Shown here: positions 10,557 to 21,000 of the stretch, one piece after another
Layout: the number at the start of each line of letters is the position of its first letter
How positions within the stretch are numbered: position 1 is the first letter of the stretch
From: Branchiostoma belcheri
Lineage: Eukaryota > Chordata > Leptocardii > Amphioxiformes > Branchiostomatidae
DNA length: 64,000 nucleotides
Reading direction: 5' to 3'
Assembly (NCBI RefSeq): GCF_001625305.1
Contig: NW_017804187.1
Coordinates: forward strand, 2,027,030 to 2,091,029
Notes under the pieces: model-generated
The model's input: only the letters and a program-made list of their open reading frames with translations
Databases searched by the model: none
Told to the model about the DNA's origin: nothing
Translations under genes and position numbers: made by a program

Positions 10557-12519
10557 AGTAACTGTGTAGGGATGCTACAAGACTGACATTGCCCAGCAGT
10601 AGAATATGTTAGATCCACATGTAATGTCTGTAACATTTTTAATTCTAAGCAGCCTGATATCATGTATTTGATGTTTGTATTAGAGATTAATCAGACATGT
10701 ACTTTATGCATTCTCAGATGGTCGATGCAGTCTGTGCATTTGGGTCTAAAGTGCATTTTAATCTTAGGCAAAACAATCAATATTAACATTGTGCAAGATA
10801 ACGACATAATCAGTGTTATCGAGCGAGGTGTATATTAGTCTCAAACTTATGTGCTTATTTTGAACTTGTTGACAAGATTGTGAGGTCCGTTGTGCTATTT
10901 TCTGTACAAAGCAGGACTACAGTCGACGTCTTTAATTTAAAAACTGACAAGAAAGCTTCAAGTGGTCATAGAAACGTGGTCTCTTGTTGAACAAGTGGTT
11001 GTGAATAAAAGACTTTGCTATTCAATCATTCATCTACCTGTTGAAATTATTTACGAGTATATGTTTTCTTATTTCTGCAAGTAAACAAACAAACAAACAT
11101 GACCCTCACAAGGGCACGTAGGCTTCAGACGGTCGTAGAAACGTCGGCTCATAATAAGTGGTAGTGAATTAAGAACTTTGTTCAATCATTCACCAACTTG
11201 TTAAAATTATTTACGAGTATGTGTTGTCGTATTTGTGTGAATAAACAAACAAACAAACAAACAAACAAAGACCCTAAAGGGGCACGTATAGGCTTCAGAC
11301 GGTCATAGACTCAAGACTCAAGACTCAAGAATTGTTTATTGATCAATGGCAGTAAACTTGATACAAGTCACTGAATTGCAAATCAATGTACATTTCATTA
11401 TTTTAAAATCGAGAGTTTATAGTATTGCATATTAATTAAGTTAAAAATTCAGAGTCATTAGGAAGTTAAAATACAAAGTCATTAGGAAGTTAAAATATAG
11501 TATCATTAGAAAGACTACATAGACCACAATAATTACACATACTACAACCACACCACAACAGTTAAAAATTACGAGCAGAAGAACGATTAAAAGGTAGGCC
11601 CATGTGATACAAATATTTCAAATATTCCTAATAACTGGATGGTCTGTTAACAATTGTTTCTAAAGTTCATGGTGATAAGTGAGGACGCTAAGGTAGGAAT
11701 AATTAGTGTCCGTCAATTGTTCAGCAGATGGCACATGTAGGGGATCGGTGAGTTTCTATACCGAGTGGTGCGACAGTACGGGGTGTCCAGTTTGTGCGAG
11801 TTACGAGTTTGTCTTCCCGTCACAGACAGTCTGGTTGGGGGGAGCCAGTCCCGGAACTCTGGGTTCAGCAAGGAACTCGCAAACGCTCTGCAGATGTGGA
11901 CTCGTCGATCTGATAATGTTGTTAGTTTCAAGGTCTCCATTGCCGAGTCATAGTTGTTGTAGAGAGGGCCAAGAATGATCTTACAGGCCCTCTTTTGGAC
12001 ACGCTCCAGGCTTGTGGTTTGTTGTACAGTCAGAGACGAGTGCCATACTGGTGCCGCGTACTCAAGGGCTGGTCGAACGTAAGAGGTATAGACAGTTGTG
12101 AGGTCAGTAGTTGACAAACCAAAACGTCATAGAAACGTCGGCTCATAATAAGTGGTAGTGAATAAAGAACTTTGTTTTCTATCATTCACCAACCTGTATT
12201 GTTTTCTTATTTGTGCAAGTAAACAAACAAACAAACAAGTATGGCCCTTACAAGGGCACGTAGGCCGCTGGTAAGGTCATCTTCAGCGATAATGTAAACA
12301 GTACATATTTGCCCAACACCAGGCAACCCGACGATGAAAGGTAAAGCTGCAAAGGTGGAGGCGAGACGAACATGTTTTTGCCAGCAAATCTGCTCAAAGT
12401 TCATGGTCCATTCTACAGGCAAACATAACTCCGTGGCCCCCGGCCTAGGTTGGCCTTAGTTCAGTGTCTGTTAACTAGTTCAAAGCGACCTACAGTGCAG
12501 CATTGGTCTGTCGTTACCG
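10557..12519. other. Intergenic region between LAMP genes 1 and 2
   Basis: No host gene recognised. It holds at least three copies of a dispersed unit containing TCATAGAAACGTSGKCTC and CACCAACYTGTT, with AAACAAAC runs (about 10960-11310 and 12126-12260). A LINE is inserted into one copy. AATAAA at 11004-11009 could end the first LAMP transcript, but it lies inside a repeat unit. Confidence 0.6.
11310..12125 (-). mobile_element. 5'-truncated non-LTR retrotransposon (LINE) with target duplication
   Basis: On the minus strand, 11713-12117 encodes the C-terminal part of a LINE reverse transcriptase: a YVRPALEYAAPVWH motif, LERVQKRACK and a final LTTLSDRR block, as in the CR1/L2/Jockey group. The 3' end (11310-11333) is a short tandem of CTTGAGT units, typical of this kind of LINE. 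Both ends are flanked by GTCATAGA (11302-11309 and 12126-12133). The insertion therefore split an older repeat unit. Only the 3' end of the element is present, so it cannot move. Confidence 0.85.
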
Positions 12520-13275
12520 ATGCTCAAAATGACGTGGCTGATGACTACAACCGTGTTCTTCGTGATTGCTGTCTTCATTGGAGCAACGTCTAGCCGAGAG
12601 AATGCCGGTTCGTCACCTTCAGAAGGCCACTTCAAAGTGAGAGACAAAACCACGGGTGCCGTTTGTCTAATAGCCGACATGGGCCTACAGTTCAAGATCC
12701 TCTACACAACAACTGACGACAGAGTCGACTACGCTGTCTTCAACCTACCGCAAACCGCCAACGCTACGGGGTCCTGTGGTACGGACAACTCCAGTTTAAC
12801 GCTAACGTTTCACGGTGACACCTTTAGCGTGACGTTCGACTTCGTCAAAACAGGAAAAGGGGGCGGCGTCGGTCGCTTCCACGCGTCCGCCATCAAGATC
12901 TCCTACACCGAGCTGCCTGCCATCTTCCCCGGCACTAAGAACCCAAACACCAGCAGACAAGTCTCCAACAACACGCTGAACGTCTTCTCTGCCGCCACCG
13001 ACAAGTCTTACATGTGTGAATCAGACGTGAACGTCACCGTTGCCAAAGATGTGTCCGTCGTTACAAGTCAAGTTCAGGTCCAACCGTTTGGGGTGAAGTC
13101 AGGACAGTTTTCTACGGCTCAGATATGTTCTCAGGACACGGGAAACAAGACAAGCCTCAACACAGCGGCCATAGTGATCGGTGTCATTGCTGGCGTGGTG
13201 GTGCTTGGTGGGGTTTTTGCTTACGTGATTCTGAGCGAAAGAAAGCGTCGAAGCTATGCCAGCATTAATGATTAA
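12520..13275 (+). CDS. Single-domain LAMP-family membrane glycoprotein
   Basis: An intronless gene of 251 codons. Residues 1-24 form a signal peptide. One LAMP domain (about 34-210) carries the four conserved cysteines (VCLI, GSC, YMC, QIC) and the QVQVQPFGVKSG segment. A transmembrane helix spans about 218-240, and the short tail ends RRSYASIND, where YASI fits the YxxΦ lysosomal sorting signal. The domain is very close to domain 3 of the gene at 7986 and domain 2 of the gene at 15732, so this is probably a tandem paralogue that has lost its N-terminal domains. There is no mucin linker. Several NxT/S sequons are present. A second ATG three codons in (12529) is an equally possible start. No clear poly(A) signal was seen close downstream. 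Confidence 0.88.
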   Translation: MLKMTWLMTTTVFFVIAVFIGATSSRENAGSSPSEGHFKVRDKTTGAVCLIADMGLQFKILYTTTDDRVDYAVFNLPQTANATGSCGTDNSSLTLTFHGDTFSVTFDFVKTGKGGGVGRFHASAIKISYTELPAIFPGTKNPNTSRQVSNNTLNVFSAATDKSYMCESDVNVTVAKDVSVVTSQVQVQPFGVKSGQFSTAQICSQDTGNKTSLNTAAIVIGVIAGVVVLGGVFAYVILSERKRRSYASIND

Positions 13276-13930
13276 GGTACTGGTATTGGTGCATATTGAT
13301 ATACAGTCAAAACTGCCCAAGACGACCACCAAGAGAACTGATAAACCGTACAATGGTTTACAGTAAAAACTGTCCAAGAAGACCAACCAGAGAACCGATA
13401 AAATCTGGTCTATATAGGCAGGTGGTCGTTATAGACAGGACTGTATCAATGGGGAAGATTATCAAAGGGGCAATTGTCTATATAATTGTTGACTTGTGAA
13501 CACCAGTATAGCTGCCTGTAAGTCAGTATAATGTACTGTTGCATTTGAAAGAAAGAAATATCCAAGGGGTCAGATGGCCAGGTAGGCCTTGTGTAGAGGT
13601 AGTCACTTGTACAGGTTGGATTTTATTTGATTTACAACTAGTTAAAACTATTTCCGAATAGTATCAATCTTTATCACCACAATACACAAATCTGTACGAC
13701 GACGTTCTCCTTTCAATAGAATTACATGTATATGTCGACAATATCTATAAAAGTATAAGTATAATCAACGGTATCTGTACCTCTATTTGGATGCCTTCGC
13801 TTTTTGACACAGGCATGTTTTGAATATTAACGAAATGTTCTAAGATACAGCTTCACCAATGATTGCTTTTCTTGTGTATTGTGTTTCGTTATTTCTATTT
13901 TGTTGGCTTTTTTGGATGAGGATCATGGTC

Positions 13931-14266
13931 AGATAAAATGTTACAGTACCATAACAAGATGCTTGGGGGCCAATATTCAAACTTGACCTTGCCTTCGCCA
14001 ACACCTACCCACCTACTAAATATCAAGACAATCCACCCACACATTCTAGAGTTATCGTGCCTTTGGAAAATGTACAAAAACACGCATCACATATGGCCCG
14101 ACAAAATGTTGCAGCACCATAACAAGATGCTTGGGAGCCAATAGTCAAACTTGACGTTACCTTCGCCAACACCTACCCACATACTAAATATCAACTGAAG
14201 ACAATCAACCCACACATTCTAGACTTATCGTGCCTTTGGAAAACGCCCAAAAACACGCATCACCTC
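13931..14266. repeat. Tandem duplication, unit about 165 bp
   Basis: Two consecutive copies (about 13931-14093 and 14096-14266) share CATAACAAGATGCTTGGG, ACTTGAC..TACCTTCGCCAACACC and TATCGTGCCTTTGGAAAA blocks. Copy 2 carries a small insertion (CTGAAG). Non-coding. Confidence 0.8.
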
Positions 14267-14690
14267 TGCTTGGAGAGTAAGGGCAAGTAGCCCTGTCTGG
14301 ACGCCCTACACCTTATCGACCAGAGGTCATTGACCTGGCAAAGTCCGAACCTATTGTAATCACCTGCCGAAAAACATGGCGATACGTTTTTGCGTTCTTC
14401 GTAAATTTTCCACAGCGTAAAGGTGCAAATGTAGTTTACTGGCCAGTTTTTTTCAGGTGAAATCAACTTCTGTATTAAAGTTGTATCATACACAGCTTGA
14501 ATCCTTATTACCCAAGCGAGGGATGTCATTTTTAAGGCCCAGTCGCAAACGTCGTGCGGTCGCAAACTGAGGACATTCTTGCGACATTTGTGCATGTGTC
14601 ACCCTTCTTGTTGCGGAAAAAGCTGTCTCAGATCCTTTTCGGTGGTTGGTGTCTTTTAGAGACATTGAGCGTCTTATAGGTAATCTCTAA

Positions 14691-14850
14691 GCAGATCCTG
14701 GGGTGGCCATGGACAGTATCAAATTGGCCAGGCAGTATCCATTCGCCAGAGAGGGTCCATACGCCACCCAAGGTTACCCTCTTTGGTGAATGGATACTGC
14801 CTGGCCAATTTGATACTGTCTTTGACCACCCTAGGATCTGTTGGAGATTA
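14691..14850. mobile_element. Foldback MITE with TAATCTC..AAGCAGATCCT ends
   Basis: A nearly continuous inverted repeat. The left arm contains AGTATCAAATTGGCCAGGCAGTATCCATTC across 14718-14748, and the right arm carries its complement. Ends read TAATCTCTAAGCAGATCC and GGATCTGTTGGAGATTA. Related copies lie at 47960-48141 and 59694-59854, with half-copies near 15215, 23990 and 42405. Non-coding. Confidence 0.85.
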
Positions 14851-14902
14851 CTTCTTAGGCCGAGTAGAATTTCTAGACTGGGGACGACGCTGTAAAAGGA
14901 AT

Positions 14903-15118
14903 GGACCAAGAGGTCCCGGGTTCGAGTCCTGACATGCCACCGATCTTGTGCCCTTGGGAAAGGCACGTTACACAACTTTCCTCACTTCGCTCAGGTGAAA
15001 ATGAGTATTGTACTGTCCCCTGTGTTGGTGGCGGCATTAATACATGTATAAGTTGATAAAACTTAAGTGTGCCGTCACCACGTCTTGTGATTACATGTTG
15101 GAGTATAAAAAAGAAAAA
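14903..15118 (+). mobile_element. tRNA-derived SINE, head truncated
   Basis: Shares the GGTCCCGGGTTCGAGTCCTGACATGCCACC B-box region (14911-14940), the CCCTTGGGAAAGGCAC block, the TTGGTGGCGGCATTAATA block and an A-rich tail with the copy at 30568-30824 (opposite strand). The 5' A-box part is missing. Confidence 0.8.
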
Positions 15119-15731
15119 GGGTCATTTTTATTATTATTGTGCAATGTTGGTCACACTTCCGTCTTCGTGACCGAACCTCAACAACAGCGTCTTTCCTAGT
15201 CTAAAATTCTGTCTATGGCCACCCTAGGATCTGTTGGGAGATTACTTCTCAAGCCTTGTAGAACTTTCAGACTGGAAAAGACCCTGTAAAAGATTAAGCA
15301 AAAGGAAAAGGGTCATTATTATTATTGCGCAATGTTCCTCACACTTCCGGCCTCGTGCCTTCGCCCAAACACGTGTAGTCACGTCAACTCCCTCCGACCT
15401 ACTCTTGGGTTCATAGTTCAACTGATGTAGGGATGTACCATTTCTTATTACGACCGATCTACCAATAATATAACACCCAGGGGGACCAAGTTTTGGCAAA
15501 AGATGTAACTTCAGCTATATCATGGTACCTCTAAAGACAGGTAGAAAGTTTACACATTTGAGATTGAGAACAACGCTGGGAAGGGATCACGATTTTCCCC
15601 TTGACTGATACTGAAATCATTGATCTTTCCCCTAAATCAAGTCAACAAACACAAACAATGAGTGCCCTAGATAACTCTTATTGCTTTCTCCTGCCATTTC
15701 TGGAACACCACATTCTGTTCATCAGAAGACC

Positions 15732-17471
15732 ATGAACGTGTTCCATAAGGCAGTTTTCCTACTGGCCCTAACAGTCGGGGTACGGGCCAGCTCATATGGC
15801 AGTTTTTCCCCGCCAGCCGAGGGCCACTTTGTGCTGAGCGATGTCTACAGCGACGTATGTTTGCTACTTGACGTCGTCGCCATGTTTCACGTTGGCTACA
15901 CGAAGACTGACAACACCGCGTCCACTGTGTCCTTTTCTCTCCCAGCAGACAGCAGCGCCAGCGGACACTGTTCTCATTTTGATAACGACTACCATTCTCA
16001 CATAGATCTGAGATTCAACACAGGTAACACCATGGAATCGGACGGTGCATTCGGCTTACGCTTGGCGTTTGTCAGAACAAGGGACATGTTTTGGCTCACC
16101 AACGCGTCCATATACTACACCCTGCACCCTGACGTGTTTCCAGGAGCGAAGAACGCGAATGAGAAGGTATCGTCTGTTCTGTCTGGTCTTCAAGACTTTT
16201 CAACGTCTTCAAGTTTTTACTTTCCCCATTCGTACCTGTGCGACAGAGAGCAAGTGTTTACCTTTACTGACCCTGACAGACCTGTCTCTACTCTGACTAT
16301 ACACACCATCCATGTTCAACCCTTCCACGTTCCGACCAGTGGAGACTTCTCGAAGGCAACGGCTTGTAGTGACTCTAAACCCACACCCTCCCCATCGAAA
16401 ACGACCAAACCGTATCCTACCACAACTAAGGATCACTCGCCCACGATCTTACCTATTGGCAACATTACTACCATTCCATCCACTACTACTACTGCTGCTA
16501 CCGCAATGCCTATTGGCAACGGGACTACCATCCCCTTTACTAGTACTACTGTAACTGTAACTACAATTCCTATTGGCAACGTTACTACTATACCATCTAC
16601 TAGTACCACTGCTACTGCAACCGTAATGCCTATTGGCAACATCACTACCATCCCATCTACTAGTATTACTGCAACTGCAATGCCTATTGGCGAGGTTACT
16701 ACTATCCTACATACCACTACTTCAGCTACTACCCTGCCCATAGGCAATGTGTCCACCGCCAAACCAACTACAGTCCCGGTCAAGAACCTCACAACTATTA
16801 TGACGACCCCTCGACCTCTGACGCCACCTCCAGAACCACCTCAAGGTCATTACGAGGTCAAGGACACAGAAGGTCACGTCTGTCTGATGGCTGATATGGG
16901 CCTGCAGTTCAAAATCATCTACGCGAAAGTTGAGAGCGAAACTGGTGCCGCCATTTTGAACTTACCGACAACTGCAAACGCTACAGGCTCCTGTGGTCCT
17001 GACCGCTCCAATTTGACCTTGACTTTCCATGACGACATCTTCAGCGTGACGTTTGACTTCGTCAGAGCTAACGATCACTTCCACTTGTCCCAGTTCGACA
17101 TTTCGTACACCGAGCTTCCCTCAATCTTCCCCGGGACTAAGAACCCAAACACCCGTAGACAAGTCTCAAACACCACGCTGAATATCTTCTCCACCACCGC
17201 CGACAAGTCTTACATGTGTAAATCCGACGTAAACATCACCGTTACCGAAAATGTGAGCATCCTCGCCAGTCAGGTTCAGGTCCAACCGTTCGGGGTCAAG
17301 TCCGGACAGTTTTCGACGGCCGAGGAATGTCAGGAGGACTTAGAGAAGAACACTACTGTACCGATTGTGATCGGGGTTGTTCTTACCGCGATGGTCGCAC
17401 TCGTGCTCATCTCGTACATTGTCGTGAGGAAAATCAGAGCAAATAATAGGCGTTATTCTAGTGTTTATTAG
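15732..17471 (+). CDS. Two-domain LAMP-family glycoprotein with mucin-like linker
   Basis: An intronless gene of 579 codons. The start at 15732 (GACCATGAAC) is chosen because the signal peptide MNVFHKAVFLLALTVG begins there; the open frame extends further upstream, but without an ATG. Two LAMP domains lie at about 28-215 and 365-540, each with four cysteines. They are joined by a Thr-rich linker of about 130 residues containing six units starting PIG(N/E)xTT or similar, most of them N-glycosylation sequons. A transmembrane helix (about 546-566) leads to a basic tail ending RRYSSVY, where YSSV fits the YxxΦ sorting signal. Domain order and linker match vertebrate LAMP1/2, so this is the closest structural counterpart in the cluster. 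AATAAA motifs at 17583 and 17587 probably end the transcript. The convergent GPCR gene follows. Confidence 0.9.
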   Translation: MNVFHKAVFLLALTVGVRASSYGSFSPPAEGHFVLSDVYSDVCLLLDVVAMFHVGYTKTDNTASTVSFSLPADSSASGHCSHFDNDYHSHIDLRFNTGNTMESDGAFGLRLAFVRTRDMFWLTNASIYYTLHPDVFPGAKNANEKVSSVLSGLQDFSTSSSFYFPHSYLCDREQVFTFTDPDRPVSTLTIHTIHVQPFHVPTSGDFSKATACSDSKPTPSPSKTTKPYPTTTKDHSPTILPIGNITTIPSTTTTAATAMPIGNGTTIPFTSTTVTVTTIPIGNVTTIPSTSTTATATVMPIGNITTIPSTSITATAMPIGEVTTILHTTTSATTLPIGNVSTAKPTTVPVKNLTTIMTTPRPLTPPPEPPQGHYEVKDTEGHVCLMADMGLQFKIIYAKVESETGAAILNLPTTANATGSCGPDRSNLTLTFHDDIFSVTFDFVRANDHFHLSQFDISYTELPSIFPGTKNPNTRRQVSNTTLNIFSTTADKSYMCKSDVNITVTENVSILASQVQVQPFGVKSGQFSTAEECQEDLEKNTTVPIVIGVVLTAMVALVLISYIVVRKIRANNRRYSSVY

Positions 17472-17582
17472 TCTGTTCCGTTTATAACTACCCTTTGATT
17501 GTACTTAAGTTACCTTTTATTGTGTTATGTATGTCACAGGGAGAATTGAAAAGCGCCATTGGCGATATGCTAACCCTGTATA

Positions 17583-17592
17583 AATAAATAAA
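17583..17592 (+). terminator. Poly(A) signal of the two-domain LAMP gene
   Basis: Two overlapping AATAAA hexamers lie 110 bp after the stop codon. A TTTATT at 17701-17706 is the matching AATAAA for the opposite-strand GPCR transcript, so the two genes end roughly 100 bp apart. Confidence 0.6.
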
Positions 17593-18018
17593 ATTATAAA
17601 TTGATGATGATTACTAGGTAGGAGTACAGTTCAAGACATCAGTTGTCTAAACGATCTAAAAAAAAAATTCAGATATTCAACACTTCATGTTCTTAACATT
17701 TTTATTGAACCAAAACAGGTCTATGTGTATTTTCCTTTCTTTACAAGTTACATTTTCACCGTGGTGTACGTACATTGTCTGAACTATCCTGTGTTTTGAA
17801 ATCTTAAAATCATCTGACTTAATATAAGCCTGCTTAACTATTACTTACTACACTGTAGCCACTGACAAATCAAGACCATTAACACGTACAATTGTTGTGC
17901 AATAAAGTTCTTCTTCCAAGTTCTATCATGATGCTGTTGTCTGATACATGGCAAAAAGCTGGTGTGTTACGCCGAAGTGCTTTTATACCGGCTATACAGA
18001 TATAGATACAGTTTGGAT

Positions 18019-21000
18019 TCATGTTGATGATGAAGATGATGATCTGACAAGCTGATAGAATCCCTTCCTGAGGTTCTTATTATAATACCCGTATATGATG
18101 GGGTTGATCCCACAGTTGAGAAACGCCATACACTGTACTATAGGGAAAACATAGTGATACAGAACGACTATCGTGTCGTCCGTTAAGTCAGCAAAGAGAG
18201 AGACAATAGTGAAGACATGCAGGGGAAGCCAGGACAGCGCGAACACCACAACCACAACCAGCAGCATCCTGATGACGTGCAGTTTCTTCTGCAAGGCCTG
18301 GCTCTGTGCAGGGGTGGGCAGGTGGATGGTGACGGCGTCGACTTGGGTGTTGTACGTCACGACTGGCTCCGTACCTTAGAGATAGAATGAATGAATGGAT
18401 ACATGAATGAATGTGTGTTATTCTTGTGTCTTGCGACATTGTCGCCCATCCCATATGACACCAGTAAAGAAGTCGCATGATTGAAACATAGTAGAAAGTA
18501 AACATAAATCCAAGTGAAATCAAAGGTCATACTGGAATTAGATCATTCGTCTTCCACTGTCTCAGAAAAAGAAGTCAAACCAAAATAATAATTTACAATT
18601 TAGTGTTTATTAGTTAGAGTAGTCACATACTACTATATTATTACCCATCCTGTTGTCCATCCTTTATTTTCATGTTACTTGCAATAAGCTTACGGGCAGG
18701 AACTTGCAATATTATTGTTAATTGATATTAAAGTTTAAAACTTTCAATACGTTTGAGAACAACTAGATGAAGATACCTTGCAGTGTTGAAGAGCTGGGCT
18801 GGTTTGCTCCAGGATTAGGCCTGTACCAGATCCGCATGCTGATCCGTACGTACATGGCTGCGATGACGGCGAGAGGCAGGACGTAGCTGGTGGCGAACAG
18901 GCCCAGCACGTACCCGGCCCGGTGAGGCTGACCCGGCCACACCTCTTCACAGGCGGTCACCACCTGCCCGTCTGACGTGTACACACCTGGCGATACACAT
19001 AGAACAGTAGTTACTAGGTAACTGGTGGCGAACAGGCCCAGCACGTACCCGGCCCGGTGAGGCTGTCCAGGCCACACCTCTTCACAGGCCGTCACCTCCT
19101 GGCCGTCTGACGTGTACACTCCTGGCGATACACATAGAACAGTAGTTTCTAGGTAACTGGTGGCCAACAGGCCCAGCACGTACCCGGCCCGGTGAGGCTG
19201 TCCCGGCCACACCTCCTCACAGGCCGTCACCTCCTGGCCGTCAGACGTGTACACACCTGGCGATACGTACAGAATAATGCAACACGGTTTATTTCCCCAA
19301 AAATGTAACATCAATTCGAACGTTCCAATCAATCATAGCTTACTGATCTACAACGGACAAACTCTAGCATGGATTGCCAACTTCTTGAACGATCGCCGCC
19401 AAGCTGTCGTTGTTGATGGACATCATTGAGTGTAATATTGTGCTCATAGGTATATTAACACGTCAACATTTTTCTGACATGTTGAGTGTCAGGTCGGGAG
19501 TACCCCAGTGATCCGTCCTCGGGCCGTGTTTATTCCTTGCCGTCCGACCTGTACACACTTGAGGATACAAATGTTTATTTCTCTTTCTGGTTCTATGTCT
19601 AACAAGAAATCAGCTGCAGAGAATATCAAAGTTCTCTACAACCACTTGCTTAACAAGAGTCGATGTTTTGGTGACTGTCTGTCATCTTCATCAGGGCAGT
19701 TATGATGGCAGACGTTCATCGAAAAATCTGATAAGCTCTTGGTAAACAAGAACAAGAACTTTGCCATTTAATCATTCACCAACTGATGAAATTATTTATG
19801 ATGAAGTAATCTGGATCTGGATTGTTTTTGTTTTCAGAATATATTGCATGGAATTGTATGTTGTAATTTAGCCAAGTATTGCACCACTTGCAGGTCCAAC
19901 TTGACACAAAGACTGGAGTTGTGCAGTCGTACATTTAGGTAAGTCCAATTCCTTGTGTTGGAAATTACAGATTAAACCTACATAATGCCTTCTACCAACC
20001 TGGGTATGTAGTGCTGGTTAGGACCAGTCCCTGAGGCACGCATGTCGCCGCCGCCAGGACCCAGACGCTGAGCAGGATGTACCGCATCCTCGCCATGGTC
20101 ACACCCGAGGCGGTGGGGAGGACAACTGCGTAGTATCTAAAGGGAAGGGGGAACATGTGAGTAAGTTTGGTGTGTCCTAACCTAGAAGTTGTTTAAAACT
20201 TTCTTGTCATTATGCCCCAACGGTGGCAGCAAGGACTTGGTGGCAACGAGTTCCACTCTACGATAGATCTTGGAAAATACCTCTGGGAGGATTTGAACAC
20301 CTCGAGCTCAATTCTTGGTTAGTCGTTATTCGTGATGATGCCCCAACTGTGCTTGGTGTCAACAAGGACTTGAAGAAGGTGTGTATGTTTCTATGTGTCT
20401 AATGCCTCCAACTGGCCATATTCGGCTATGTGTCTATGTGTCCAGCTGGCCATATGCGGCTATGTGTCTATGTATCCAACTGGCCATATGCGGCTATGTG
20501 TCTATGTATCCAACTGGCCATATGCGGCTATGTGTCTATGTATCCAACTGGCCATATGCGGCTATGTGTCTATGTATCCAACTGGCCATATTCGGTTATG
20601 TGTCTATGTGCCCAACCGGCCATATGCGGCTATGTGTCTATGTGCCCAACCGGCCATATGCGGCTATGTGTCTATGTGCCCAACCGGCCATATGCGGCTA
20701 TGTGTCTATCTGTCTATTTAGCCATACTCGGCTATGAGTGCCAGGGTCCTCACCTGTCCACAGCTATGGCGATGAGTGTGAAGACGGAGGCCGACACAGA
20801 CAACACCTGCACGGTCAGAAACGTCTTGCACATGACGTCACCGAACGCCCAGCCTGCGAACAGGAATACGGAACATGTCAGACAAACAGGCACCTGAATA
20901 TGAAATATTTTAAGGTCAATTAGGCCCCATTTCCACTAGGATAAAATTGTCAGGATCCAGCCGAATTAATTCGTCTTCAAGCCGTATCGAAGCCGGATCA

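Larger units (their letters stand above)
13276..15731. other. Intergenic region between LAMP genes 2 and 3
   Basis: No gene recognised. It contains two tandem copies of a TACAGTMAAAACTGYCCAAG unit (about 13303-13403), a 165-bp tandem duplication (13931-14266), a foldback element (14691-14850), a SINE (14903-15118) and a half-copy of the foldback terminus near 15215-15243. An E-box CACGTG (15370-15375) lies 360 bp upstream of the next LAMP start. Confidence 0.6.

Noticed and set aside
16433..16792. Minus-strand frame (119 codons) with Val/Gly/Pro repeats inside LAMP gene 3
   Set aside because: It mirrors the repetitive mucin linker on the plus strand. The repeat periodicity explains the open frame.
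20381..20897. Overlapping frames rich in [11 protein letters not shown] repeats
   Set aside because: They are translations of the 34-bp minisatellite in all three frames and have no gene structure.
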